Shown here in pieces: positions 1 through 8,222 of a DNA stretch of 34,587 nt. The notes beneath the pieces are model-generated. The model saw only the letters and a program-made list of their open reading frames with translations, did no database searches and was not told where the DNA came from. Positions within the stretch are counted from its first letter, which is position 1. Each line of letters begins with the position of its first letter. A program made the position numbers and the translations under genes. The DNA comes from Pseudomonadota bacterium. Lineage in GTDB: Bacteria; Pseudomonadota; Alphaproteobacteria; Rhizobiales; Beijerinckiaceae. The stretch lies in contig JAEWKH010000119.1 in NCBI GenBank assembly GCA_023386155.1, forward strand, positions 1 through 34,587, in the 5' to 3' direction.

Positions 1-966
1 ATGTCAAAGAGCAACCCGTCCCGCACAGGCAGACGGACAAACAACCTCGGACCGTTCCATCCCAACCAAGGATCGAACCCCGAGGCCTCAAGGCGATCGG
101 GACCCGAAGGAACCCCGCCGCCGATGAAGTTGTTCTACCCGAACCCCTTCTTTAGGTCAACACCATTTTCGAAGAAATTTTCTCGAAACTGGCATCCCCG
201 CCGTCGTTCACAGTATTCGAACAAGCTTCATCGTTCGCAAAAGCGTACTCGCTTTTACGTTGACTTCATTCAGGCCGAACGAATTCAGCCCAAATGCTTC
301 TCCATGTCGCCAGAGGAGCCTTGTAGATCAGCCGAATACCGGCATCCATGGCTCGTGTCGTTGATCGGGATCAAAAGAGACCGCGATCGGGACCCGGACG
401 AACAGCGAGATCCGAGGATCTCGGCGGTGCCGGCGTCTTTGAGAGTTGAAGCTCGCCCGAACCATGTTCCGGCGGGGCTGCGGATATGTCGATTCCCGGA
501 TCGTTTGTCAACACCCCGGCCGGCCCATCCGTTGACGAATGCGTCAGGAACGCGGCCTTCTCCATGGAAGCGGCCTTGATGGACCATATCCGGGCCGAGA
601 ATCCGGAGCGGGCGATGGGAATCGAACCCGCGACATTCAGCTTGGGAAGCCCAGGCGGGCCATTGGTCTGGATTATGATCCTCGTCCTCAGCGACGAAAG
701 GAACGTCTCGTGAGCGACAAGGGATCGAGCCAAGTGAACGCCCTGCACCGTCTGAATCCCGGTGTAACGGCATTCCAAGCGAGAAGCTCGCCCTGATTTC
801 CGCAAAGGGATCTGTAATCCCCTCCCCACCTCCGGCAAGGCCTTCCTGCCTCGAGCGAGGACGCCGGGACTTACGGCCGGGAAGTGGCAGGCGAGCCCTC
901 TCGGCTCTCACTGCTCCCGAATGGAATGCCCTGCTCCCCGAGACAGGCGACCTCACGGCAAGGCCG
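1..966. other. gene-poor left edge
   Basis: I find no convincing complete gene here. Open frames on both strands overlap each other and show no family motif. Two things can be seen. One is a tRNA-Gly 3' half on the minus strand at about 605-650. The other is a plus-strand frame from ATG 486 with G/C-rich third codon positions (starting MSIPGSFVNT) that looks coding only up to about 604, exactly where the tRNA-like segment begins, and then runs on to a stop at 713. This suggests a truncated gene abutting a recombination junction. The leftmost 480 bases hold nothing I can name. Confidence 0.5.
605..650 (-). pseudogene. tRNA-Gly(CCC) 3' half fragment
   Basis: Read on the minus strand, this segment has the anticodon loop TTCCCAA (anticodon CCC at 646-644), the 3' anticodon stem GCTGA, the T-loop TTCGATT and the 3' acceptor strand CGCCCGC followed by TCC. 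The 5' half is missing: no D-arm or 5' GCGGGCG strand lies upstream, and the 5' side of the anticodon stem (TGGGC) no longer pairs properly. The T-stem also carries mismatches (GCGGG against CCCAT), and the last base after TCC is G, not A. It therefore cannot be a functional tRNA. A remnant running from anticodon loop to 3' end is the typical shape of an attachment-site copy left by a tRNA-targeting integrase. Confidence 0.7.
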
Positions 967-3792
967 CTAACCGCGCATGATCAGCTTGCTGGCTTCGCGC
1001 AGCCACAGCACCGAGCTGGCCACTGCAATGCAGAGCAGCCAATCGCCAAAACTGAGGCTCACGGTCGAGAAGGCCTGCTGCAGAAACGGAGTGTAGATTA
1101 CCACAACCTGCATCAGCAGCGAGAGGGCGACCGCAAGCCAGAGCCAGCGGTTTGCAAACAGGCCCCGAAATGCACTGCCCTCGTCGGAGCGAGCATTGAA
1201 CACATTGAAGATCTGGAACAGCATCAGGGTCGTGAAGGCCATGGTCTGCCCGTACCGCAAGGACCCCGATCCTTCGATCAGCCCACCGGGAAGCGAGGCG
1301 TCGAGCACACCCAGCGCGCCGATTGCCATGATGGCGCCCACGAGAGCGATGCCGGCCCACATGCGGGCTGTGATCACGCCCTCACCGCGCGGGCGGGGTG
1401 GGACGTCCATGATCCCCTTGTCCGCCGGATCGACACCGAGCGCGAGGGCCGGCGCGCCGTCGGTTACGAGATTGATCCAGAGGATCTGCGTGGCGAGCAG
1501 CGGCAGCACCACCTCTCCAGCTCCGTCCGGCACGAGGCCGATGACATCGGCCAGCAGCACGCCGAAGAACATCGTCATCACCTCGCCGATATTCGATGAG
1601 AGCAGGTAGCGCAGGAACTTGCGGATGTTGGAGAAGATCGCCCGCCCCTCCTCCACGGCCGCCACGATGGTTGCAAAATTGTCGTCTGCCAGCACCATGT
1701 CGGCGGCTTCCTTAGAAACGTCAGTGCCCGTGATGCCCATGGCGATGCCAATATCGGCGGTCTTGAGCGCTGGCGCATCGTTGACACCATCGCCTGTCAT
1801 GGCGACCGTCGAGCCACCGCGCTGAAGGGCGCTCACGATCCGCAGCTTGTGCTCAGGGTTCACGCGGGCATAGACCGATACCTCCTGCACAGCGGTATCG
1901 AGTGCATGCTCGGGCATCGCCTGAAGCTCCGCTCCCGTGACCACTCGCCCATCCGCCGAGATCCCAAGCTCACCTGCGATGACCGTTGCCGTCCTCGGGT
2001 GGTCCCCCGTAATCATGATGGGCCGGATGCCGGCCTGCTTCGCCCGTATGACGGCGGCCCTGGATTCCTCCCGCGGCGGATCGATCATGCCGATGAGGCC
2101 GAGGAAGATCATCTCTTCCTCGACATCCTCGGCAAAGTCGTCGTGGTTAAAACCCTCCCTCGGCAGCACGCGGTACGCCACGCCGAGGGTTCGCAGGGCC
2201 TCGCCCGCCAAGGCTTCGTTCGACTGCAGGATCTCGGCGCGGCGCTGCTTTGTCAGCGGCCGCGGCTCCTCGCCCACCAATTCCTGGGTACAGCGGGAGA
2301 GCAGGACATCCGGAGCCCCCTTGGTGAGAGCAAGCAGACGGTCCTCCCGTTCGGCATCGCTGTGCAGGGTGCTCATCAGCTTGCGCTCGGAGGAAAATGG
2401 CACCTCGGCGATCCGCGAGAACCGCGCCTCGAGAGCCTCTGCCTCCAATCCCGCCTTTCGGGCCGCCACGATCAGGGCGCCCTCCGTTGGATCGCCCTGG
2501 ACGGTCCAACGACCGTCCCGTTCCTGCAGAACGGCGTTGTTCGCCCGATCGGCGGCCGCAAGTGTCCGGGCGAACTCGGAACGCAGCCCGCCTTCGACAG
2601 GTCGTCCGTCTCCGGACATGGCCCGTCCCTCAGGGGCATACCCCGTCCCCTCGAAGTCCACGCTGCCGCTCGCCGTCACGACCCGGCGGACGGTCATCTC
2701 GTTTCTCGTGAGAGTGCCCGTCTTGTCGGATGCGACGACGTTAGCGGAACCCAGCGTCTCGACCGCTGAGAGGTTCCGCACGATGGCGTTTCGGCCGGCC
2801 ATTCGCTGTACGCCCAGCGAGAGCACCGCCGTCACCACGGCTGGTAGGCCTTCCGGCACGGCGGCAACCGCCAGCGCGACGCCGAGAATGAGCACGTCGA
2901 ACACGCCGGAGAAGTCCTGGATGTCCTCGACGAACAGGATGGTCGCAATCATCACGATGGCGATCCCCACCACCGATATCCCGAGTATCCGACCGACGCG
3001 ATCGAGTTCCTTCTGCAAGGGCGTCGAGGCTTCAGGCGCCGCGTCCAGCATGCCCGCGATGCGGCCCATCTGAGTCTGCATGCCGGTCGCGGTGACGACG
3101 GCCCTGCCGTGCCCGTAAGTGACAACCGTACCGCTGAAGACCATGTTGCTGCGATCGCCCAGCCCGACATCGGCGTGAATCGCCGCGGTGTCCTTGCTGA
3201 CCGGCACGCTCTCGCCGGTGAGCGCCGCCTCCCCGGTCTGAAGGTTTGCCGCCTCGATCAAGCGCCCATCGGCGGGGATCGTATTGCCTTCCTCCAGGAG
3301 CAAGATGTCCCCCGGGACGACCTCTCGGGCCAGGATGCTCTGCCGGGTTCCATCCCGGATGACGCTGGCATGGGCGGCCGACATCTGGCTCAAGGCCGCC
3401 AATGCCTTTTCGGCACGGAATTGCTGGACGTAGCCCATGACCGCGTTGAGCAGGACGACGGCGAGGATCGCCAGAGCCTCGTAGGGCAACGCTGTCTCGC
3501 GCTCGTAGAACCACAAGGTCGCGGAGATGGCGGTGGCGACCAGAAGCAGGATAACGAGCGCATCCTTGAACTGCCCGAGGAACTTGCGCCATTCCGGAAC
3601 CGGTTTCTCGGAAGCCAGCTCATTCGCGCCGTAGCGGCTCAGACGCTCTGCAGCCTCATGCTGGCCCAGGCCGTGCCGGGCATCGACCTCGAGCCGCGAT
3701 AATGCTTCGTAGACACTCTGCCTGTCGGCCTCGACACCATGCTGCTGGTTCGAGCCGGTCTCCATGCGCGTGTCTCCCGGAGGGTGCTTCAT
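967..3792 (-). CDS. P-type Ca2+-transporting ATPase (P2A, SERCA/PMR1-like)
   Basis: This 941-residue cation pump of the inner membrane uses ATP to move Ca2+ (possibly Mn2+) out of the cytoplasm. Visible motifs in order: N-terminal cation-ATPase domain (about 25-95), actuator motif TGES (192-195), PEGLP in membrane segment 4 (313-317), phosphorylation motif DKTGTLT (Asp356), TGDHPRTA, and the hinge GDGVNDAP. Segment 5 contains SSNIGEV and segment 6 contains NLVTDG, which match the Ca2+-ligand Asn/Glu and Asn/Thr/Asp positions of SERCA. That favours Ca2+ over Mg2+ or Na+/K+. Start ATG 3792 is preceded by AAGGAG six bases upstream. A 97-bp palindromic repeat lies directly upstream, so the promoter is inside or beyond it. 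The gene stands alone. Confidence 0.9.
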   Translation of the reverse strand: MKHPPGDTRMETGSNQQHGVEADRQSVYEALSRLEVDARHGLGQHEAAERLSRYGANELASEKPVPEWRKFLGQFKDALVILLLVATAISATLWFYERETALPYEALAILAVVLLNAVMGYVQQFRAEKALAALSQMSAAHASVIRDGTRQSILAREVVPGDILLLEEGNTIPADGRLIEAANLQTGEAALTGESVPVSKDTAAIHADVGLGDRSNMVFSGTVVTYGHGRAVVTATGMQTQMGRIAGMLDAAPEASTPLQKELDRVGRILGISVVGIAIVMIATILFVEDIQDFSGVFDVLILGVALAVAAVPEGLPAVVTAVLSLGVQRMAGRNAIVRNLSAVETLGSANVVASDKTGTLTRNEMTVRRVVTASGSVDFEGTGYAPEGRAMSGDGRPVEGGLRSEFARTLAAADRANNAVLQERDGRWTVQGDPTEGALIVAARKAGLEAEALEARFSRIAEVPFSSERKLMSTLHSDAEREDRLLALTKGAPDVLLSRCTQELVGEEPRPLTKQRRAEILQSNEALAGEALRTLGVAYRVLPREGFNHDDFAEDVEEEMIFLGLIGMIDPPREESRAAVIRAKQAGIRPIMITGDHPRTATVIAGELGISADGRVVTGAELQAMPEHALDTAVQEVSVYARVNPEHKLRIVSALQRGGSTVAMTGDGVNDAPALKTADIGIAMGITGTDVSKEAADMVLADDNFATIVAAVEEGRAIFSNIRKFLRYLLSSNIGEVMTMFFGVLLADVIGLVPDGAGEVVLPLLATQILWINLVTDGAPALALGVDPADKGIMDVPPRPRGEGVITARMWAGIALVGAIMAIGALGVLDASLPGGLIEGSGSLRYGQTMAFTTLMLFQIFNVFNARSDEGSAFRGLFANRWLWLAVALSLLMQVVVIYTPFLQQAFSTVSLSFGDWLLCIAVASSVLWLREASKLIMRG

Positions 3793-3802
3793 TGAGCGCT
3801 CC

Positions 3803-3899
3803 TTAGAGCTGTTTCCACTTGCGTGGAATCAGCTCTCTTCTTTGGGTTGCCGCATTTTTTGACGGCGAACCGGGGCCACTTCGCCGAAAAATGCTCTAG
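3803..3899 (-). repeat. CTAG-bounded palindromic repeat, family A, copy 1
   Basis: Read on the minus strand, the element begins CTAGAGC at 3899 and ends in an imperfect hairpin at 3805-3836 (14-base arms, one mismatch, loop TTGC on the plus strand) whose outer edge is AGAGCT. Nearly the same 96-bp unit occurs in the opposite orientation at 20517-20612, and a half unit is at 5010-5055. It separates the Ca2+-ATPase start from the divergent SDR gene. No coding capacity. Confidence 0.75.
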
Positions 3900-4005
3900 A
3901 ATTTCAGGCACGGCCGGGCCCAGCCTTGATCCAACTCAATGCCTTTCGACTCAACGCAACCGAATGACGACTCGGCGAATTTCACTGAGGAGTGGAGGAA
4001 AAGCC

Positions 4006-4782
4006 ATGGGACTTGATCGGCTGAAGGGACGGATCGCGATCGTGACCGGAGCTGGGCGCGGCATCGGCCGCGCTATCGCCTGCAAACTGGCCGCCGAGGG
4101 TGCTAAGGTGCTCGTTGCTGACCTCGACCGGGACGTGGCCGAGGAGACGGCAGGCTTGGCAGTGGCCGCTGGAGGGCACGCCAAGCCTCACGTCGTGAAT
4201 GTCAGTCATGCTGCGGAGATCGACGGCATGGTGCAGGCCGCCGTCGCCGCGTGGGGCGGTCTCCACATCCTGTGCAGCAACGCCGGCATCTTCCCGGCCG
4301 CTCGCCTTGACGAGATGAGCGAGGATGAATGGGACCGGGTTCAGGCGATCAACCTGAAGGCGGCATTCCTTGCAACGAGGGCGGCGCTGCCGCACCTGCG
4401 CAAGTCGGGTCACGGGCGCATCGTCCTCACCTCGTCGATCACCGGACCGATCACCGGCTACCCCGGCTGGGCTCATTACGGTGCGACCAAGGCGGGGCTT
4501 TTGGGCTTCATGCGCTCGGCTGCGATCGAGCTTGCCAAAGCTAAGGTTACCGTGAACGCTGTGATGCCGGGGAATATCATGACCGAGGGCATGCGGGCAC
4601 AGCCGGAAGACTACATTCGCGAAACCGAACGCGCGATTCCGATGGGCTATCTCGGCGATCCTGAGGATATCGCGAATGCGGTTGTGTTCCTGGCTTCGGA
4701 CGAGGCTCGCTACATCACCGGTCAGGGGATCGTGATCGATGGGGGCCAGACCTTACCTGAATCCCGCCTCGCCGTTGATTAG
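4006..4782 (+). CDS. SDR family NAD(P)-dependent oxidoreductase
   Basis: A classical short-chain dehydrogenase/reductase of 258 residues, the usual length for the FabG-like group. The nucleotide-binding motif TGAGRGIG is near residues 15-22, followed by NAG, the catalytic Ser in TSSITG, the YGATK motif (Tyr-x3-Lys) and a C-terminal Rossmann end DGGQTL. It should oxidise or reduce an alcohol/ketone pair with NAD(P)(H); the substrate cannot be read from sequence. ATG 4006 is chosen because GAGGAA lies about 8 bases upstream; the frame extends further 5' only by running through the repeat. A small hairpin (GGAGGC, AAA, GCCTCC) follows the stop. No operon partner is seen. Confidence 0.88.
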   Translation: MGLDRLKGRIAIVTGAGRGIGRAIACKLAAEGAKVLVADLDRDVAEETAGLAVAAGGHAKPHVVNVSHAAEIDGMVQAAVAAWGGLHILCSNAGIFPAARLDEMSEDEWDRVQAINLKAAFLATRAALPHLRKSGHGRIVLTSSITGPITGYPGWAHYGATKAGLLGFMRSAAIELAKAKVTVNAVMPGNIMTEGMRAQPEDYIRETERAIPMGYLGDPEDIANAVVFLASDEARYITGQGIVIDGGQTLPESRLAVD

Positions 4783-4787
4783 GCCGG

Positions 4788-4806
4788 GGAGGCAAAGCCT
4801 CCTTTA
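4788..4806. terminator. small hairpin after the SDR gene
   Basis: GGAGGC (4788-4793), loop AAA, GCCTCC (4797-4802), followed by TTTAG. It lies 5 bases after the SDR stop and at the convergent end of the minus-strand remnant, so it could serve either strand. The T-run is short. Confidence 0.4.
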
Positions 4807-5009
4807 GTCGGCAAGGCGGGTGAGGGTCGCCTTGAAGCTGAGGCCCGGATAGTCCAGGGATATCTCCGACAGGTGCGCCGATTGCCCATCGAATGTTCCC
4901 TTGAGATTCAGGTGCGCCTTCGGCAGGCCGAGCACCGACATGATCCAGATCCCAACGGAACAAGGCTGATCGTAATCGGCCAGGGCATGAGATACTTCGT
5001 GCCGGCATG
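4804..5009 (-). pseudogene. C-terminal remnant of an unidentified protein
   Basis: The minus strand has an open frame ending in TAA at 4806-4804 with convincing protein texture and G/C-rich third positions, ending with LSFKATLTRLAD. The frame is open back to about 5009, where a half copy of the CTAG-bounded repeat begins, with no sensible start before it. The first internal ATG is at 4941, which would give only 45 residues and has no clear ribosome site. I read it as the tail of a gene cut off by rearrangement at the repeat. I do not recognise the family. A real small protein starting at 4941 is possible. Confidence 0.4.
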
Positions 5010-5055
5010 CCGCATTTTCGGCGAACCGGATCCGCTTCGCCGAAGAAAGCTCTAG
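5010..5055 (-). repeat. CTAG-bounded repeat, family A, half copy
   Basis: On the minus strand it starts CTAGAGC at 5055 and matches the first half of the 96-bp unit at 20517 (GCGAAG, then ATCCGGT, CGCCG, AAAATGCGGC). The second, hairpin-forming half is missing. The terminal CTAG supplies the TAG stop codon of the adjacent universal stress protein gene. Confidence 0.6.
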
Positions 5056-5894
5056 TTCGCCATCAGGATCGGAATCTCGAATGATCGCTCGAACATACCG
5101 CGCGTCGCGCTGCCAAAGATCAGTCGCCGCAGGGTCGAATGGGCATAGGCGCCCATCACGAGGAGACCGACGTCATGAACACGGGCAGCCTCAAGGAGGG
5201 CCTCGGCCACATCCCGCTCGCCACGCTGCACGGGCGCGAACTGCGTCCGGACGTCGTGCCGGGATAGGTGATGACAGAGTTCGATTCCCGATCGACCGCG
5301 CTGGAAGGCCTTGTCATCCGTGACATGAGCAACAAAGACTTCGCTGGCGGCGCGGAGGAACGGCATGGCGGCCGTGACGGCATGCACGGCGGCGGGCGTC
5401 GCATCCCAGGCAACCATCACCCGGTCGCTCCGAAGGGTCGATAATGCGGTGGGCGGGGCGAGGATCAGCGGACGGCCAGTCTCGAACAGGGCCGTCTCGA
5501 CTATGAGGCGAAGATCTCCCTCCAGGAGGTTGTTGACACCGATAATCCCAAGAGCCCGCACCCGGAGATAGTCTGCGAAGACCTGCCCCTCCTGATAGGA
5601 GAAGACAGGCTCTATCACGACCTCGTGCCGGATTCCCGCTGCCTCAGCCTCACGCGCAACGGCATGAGCCAAGCGTTGGGCCTGGTGTCGCGAACGCTCA
5701 TTGAACTCCTGGCGGAAACGCTCGTCGGCTTCGCCGCTTGCCGACGGTTTGTCGAGGCTGGTGAGCTGGAGTTCCTCGATGATGGCGGTCACGTGGGATC
5801 CGTGACGGCCCGCAAGGTCAAATGCAAGTTTGACGCCATGATCGAGGCCGTCGCCGCGAGAGGGGACGTGGACGACAAGATCGTGGATATTCAT
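5052..5894 (-). CDS. universal stress protein, tandem UspA domains
   Basis: A cytoplasmic stress protein of 280 residues, twice the length of a single Usp domain. The N-terminal half (MNIHDLVVHV onward) is diverged. The C-terminal half (from about 155, DRVMVAWDAT) ends with GAYAHSTLRRLIFGSATRG, which matches the ATP-binding Usp signature G-x2-G-x9-G(S/T) only loosely. Family members bind ATP or act in stress survival; the exact role is unknown. ATG 5894 is preceded by AGGAGGG. The TAG stop lies inside the CTAG end of a dispersed repeat, so the original C-terminus may have differed. It is transcribed away from the sigma/anti-sigma module. Confidence 0.85.
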   Translation of the reverse strand: MNIHDLVVHVPSRGDGLDHGVKLAFDLAGRHGSHVTAIIEELQLTSLDKPSASGEADERFRQEFNERSRHQAQRLAHAVAREAEAAGIRHEVVIEPVFSYQEGQVFADYLRVRALGIIGVNNLLEGDLRLIVETALFETGRPLILAPPTALSTLRSDRVMVAWDATPAAVHAVTAAMPFLRAASEVFVAHVTDDKAFQRGRSGIELCHHLSRHDVRTQFAPVQRGERDVAEALLEAARVHDVGLLVMGAYAHSTLRRLIFGSATRGMFERSFEIPILMAN

Positions 5895-6446
5895 GAGCCC
5901 TCCTGTTGCGGCCCTGCCAGCGTGCGGAAGGGTCTACCCGTTATGCGCGACCGTTTCCAGTCGGCAGGACGTCAAGAAACTTTGAAGATCGAAGCTGGCG
6001 GTCCCGGGCACGCGTTCGGGAATACTTCTCCAATCCAGATCCGCACAACTGTCGCCCTGCTGTGGGCCGGCCAACGCAGCCTCCGCAGGAAGGATATTAC
6101 TCTGGATCATGAATGCTCCCGGTACAGGGCGTCGTGGAACGTCGCCTGTGGCCCGGCATTCGTAGAGCCTCGGCATGGTCGTCACGGGAGGATTGCGCCG
6201 GAAGCCACGGCGGTCCAGCAGGCCGCATGTTGCAATCCCGACAGGCGGACCGCCTCGGGCGACAGTTCCCGGGCGGGCAGGATGAGCTCTGATGCCACTC
6301 CCCTCTTGCGGGCCGCTTTCCCATGGCATACCTCAAACGTGCCTCAGGGTCCGGGCCCCTCTGGCGGGCGGGTCGCCGCTCGCGATGTCGGACTCCTTCT
6401 CTTGCCCTTGCGCCCACGAGCGCGACCGCAACTGGAGGATCCGATC
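5895..6446. other. intergenic region between divergent stress genes
   Basis: 552 bases between the universal stress protein (-) and the receiver-like gene (+). Overlapping frames exist on both strands but none has a family motif or a good ribosome site. I searched by eye for the general-stress promoter pattern GGAAC-N16/17-CGTT in both directions and found no good match. The promoters of both flanking genes presumably lie here. Confidence 0.4.
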
Positions 6447-6839
6447 TTGGATTCCGCGTCGCCTTGTCCCTCCATCCTAATCGTTGACGATGATGCAGGC
6501 CTCTGCCAGCTGATCTCCCTCGCCCTCAAACAGGCCGGCTTTGAGGCCGTTCTGGCCTCCTCCGGCGAGGCCGCCCTCGATCTGATCGCGGCGGCCGAGT
6601 TCGACGGTCTCTATTGCGCCATCGAGTTTCCTGGCCAGGTCGATGGCTGGGAGGTCGGCACCACCTTCAGCTTCATTTGGCCGGACAAGCCTGCCGTTTA
6701 TGCCTCGGCGATCCCGACGGCCCTGCCGGGTCGGCTGCGCCGCGGCGTTTTCCTGCGCAAGCCCATCGCCATGGATCGACTCGTCCGGATGTTCGAGGCG
6801 GGCGCCGTTGCCGCGCGAGCCAAGCGTCAGCTGGCATGA
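6447..6839 (+). CDS. stand-alone receiver-like protein lacking the phosphoacceptor Asp
   Basis: A 130-residue single-domain CheY-like protein. The acidic pocket (ILIVDDD, Asp14-16) and the conserved Lys (FLRKPI) are present. At the phosphoacceptor position the sequence is CAIEFPG, so Ala58 stands where a normal receiver has Asp (pattern D-h-x-h-P). The Thr/Ser switch region is YASA. It should therefore not be phosphorylated in the usual way and may act as a constitutive binding partner. TTG 6447 is chosen because GGAGGAT lies 7-8 bases upstream and homology starts a few residues later. It precedes the ECF sigma gene by 64 bases in the same direction, suggesting a shared stress role. Confidence 0.75.
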   Translation: MDSASPCPSILIVDDDAGLCQLISLALKQAGFEAVLASSGEAALDLIAAAEFDGLYCAIEFPGQVDGWEVGTTFSFIWPDKPAVYASAIPTALPGRLRRGVFLRKPIAMDRLVRMFEAGAVAARAKRQLA

Positions 6840-6903
6840 CCAAAGCCGTAAAAATTCTGGCCCGCATCCGGATTAAGACATCCAGCATCCTCGTATACCT
6901 CGT

Positions 6904-7449
6904 ATGAATGACGCCAGACGCACGGATGTGATCGGACAACTCGGGCCCTTGCGGCGCTATGCCCGGTCCCTCACCCGGGACGAGGCCCAGGCCGAGGACT
7001 TGGTGCAGGACACGCTTGTCCGGGCCTATGAGCGGCGCGGCTCTTTCCGCTCCGGCGGCAACCTGCGTGGCTGGCTGCTCTCGATCCTGCACAACACCTT
7101 CATCGATCACCGGCGCCGTCAGGTCGCAGAACTCCGCCGCCTGGAACAGGCCGCCTCGCTCGCTGACGTCGAGGCTCCACCCGAGCAGGAAAGTCGCGTC
7201 AGGCTGCAGCAGGTCCAGGCCGCCTTCATGAGTCTGCCCGACGAGCAGAGGGCCGCCCTGCACCTTGTGGCCATCGAGGGCCTGTCCTACCAGGAGGCCG
7301 CCAGTGCCCTGAAGATCCCGGTCGGAACCCTCATGTCCCGCTTAGGCCGCGCCCGTGCCGCGCTGCGGGGGTTCGAGGCGGGATCCGACGTTCAGCCATC
7401 CGAAGCCAAGCGTCCAAGCCTGCGCGTCGTCGGAGGATCCGATGTCTGA
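6904..7449 (+). CDS. ECF-family RNA polymerase sigma factor
   Basis: An extracytoplasmic-function sigma factor of 181 residues. Region 2 is seen around residues 15-70 (EAQAEDLVQDTLVRAYE, then LRGWLLSILHNTFIDHRRR), and region 4 around 105-150 (LPDEQRAALHLVAIEGLSYQEAA with a helix-turn-helix ending VGTLMSRLGRAR). It directs RNA polymerase to stress promoters when released from its anti-sigma factor. The stop codon overlaps the anti-sigma start by 8 bases, so the pair is translationally coupled. ATG 6904 has no strong ribosome site. The upstream receiver-like protein could be part of the control. Confidence 0.9.
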   Translation: MNDARRTDVIGQLGPLRRYARSLTRDEAQAEDLVQDTLVRAYERRGSFRSGGNLRGWLLSILHNTFIDHRRRQVAELRRLEQAASLADVEAPPEQESRVRLQQVQAAFMSLPDEQRAALHLVAIEGLSYQEAASALKIPVGTLMSRLGRARAALRGFEAGSDVQPSEAKRPSLRVVGGSDV

Positions 7450-8203
7450 CCCGATCACAGAAACCGACCTTCTTGCCTATGTCGACGACCAGCTCGACCC
7501 CGGCCGGCGCATCGAGGTCGAGGAGCATCTTGCCCGCGATCCGCAAGCCGCTGCGCGGATCATGGCCGATCTCAAGGATCGCGATGCCCTCCGGCTGCTC
7601 CACGCATCTCCCCTGCCCCGCCCGGGGGAACCGATGCTTGCGGCGGCGACCCGGCTTGAGCGCGCCCTCGCCTGGCAGGAGCTGGGCCTGAAGCTCCGCC
7701 GCATCGCCGCCGTCGTGACCCTCGTCGGCTTCGGCTGGTTCGCCCATGGACAGGTGGGCCTGGGCATCACCGACAGCGAGGCCTCGCCCAAGCCGCCGGC
7801 CTTCGTCGAGGATGCCCTGCACTCGCATGAGACAAGTCTGCTGCGCGCCCGCATGGTCTCGCAGCCCGAGGTGGAGGCCTATGACCCCGCCGAGATTCTG
7901 GCCGAGACCGGAATCCGTCTCCCGCCTCTGCCCGAGGACTGGCAGGTGCGGGATGCGCAGATCTTCCCGTCCCGCCACGGCCACAGCATCGAGATCGCCA
8001 TCGATGCCGGCGAGCTCGGCCGGGTGTCGCTGTTCGCCGCCCAGGCTCCGGCCTTCGACGTCATCGCTCCGATGCCGGCCCGCTTCGAGAAGGTGACGGC
8101 CATGTACTGGCAGACCGGCCCGCTCGCCTACGCGCTGACAGGAACGGGCAGCGACAGTGCCCTTGAATGGGCGGCCCTCCGGCTGTCCCGCAAGCTTCAG
8201 TAA
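7442..8203 (+). CDS. membrane-bound anti-sigma factor
   Basis: 253 residues. The N-terminal cytoplasmic part (about 1-80, starting MSDPITETDLLAYVDDQLDP) resembles the helical anti-sigma domain but lacks the His-x3-Cys-x2-Cys of zinc-binding anti-sigma factors. One membrane helix follows at about 85-105 (IAAVVTLVGFGWFAHG). The periplasmic C-terminal part carries no motif I can name. It should hold the ECF sigma factor encoded just upstream. ATG 7442 has GGAGGAT upstream and lies inside the end of the sigma gene. Assignment rests on position, topology and N-terminal pattern. Confidence 0.8.
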   Translation: MSDPITETDLLAYVDDQLDPGRRIEVEEHLARDPQAAARIMADLKDRDALRLLHASPLPRPGEPMLAAATRLERALAWQELGLKLRRIAAVVTLVGFGWFAHGQVGLGITDSEASPKPPAFVEDALHSHETSLLRARMVSQPEVEAYDPAEILAETGIRLPPLPEDWQVRDAQIFPSRHGHSIEIAIDAGELGRVSLFAAQAPAFDVIAPMPARFEKVTAMYWQTGPLAYALTGTGSDSALEWAALRLSRKLQ

Positions 8204-8222
8204 ACCTCAGGAGAAACCATCT

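Noticed and set aside
1849..2769. Long open frames antisense to the Ca2+-ATPase, and similar ones antisense to the metal ATPase, permease, binding proteins, kinase and DHDPS-like genes
   Set aside because: They mirror strongly coding genes in high-GC DNA, have Arg/Pro/Ser-rich translations, no family motifs and no ribosome sites.
3823..4005. N-terminal extension of the SDR gene
   Set aside because: It would translate the palindromic repeat; ATG 4006 has a good ribosome site and the normal distance to the cofactor motif.
6120..6145. General-stress (EcfG-type) promoter GGAAC before the receiver-like gene
   Set aside because: GGAAC occurs, but no CGTT is found at 16-17 bases; the site is also 300 bases from the start.
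5625..6446. Long upstream extension of the receiver-like gene
   Set aside because: It overlaps the universal stress protein gene on the other strand and has no homology; TTG 6447 has a strong ribosome site.
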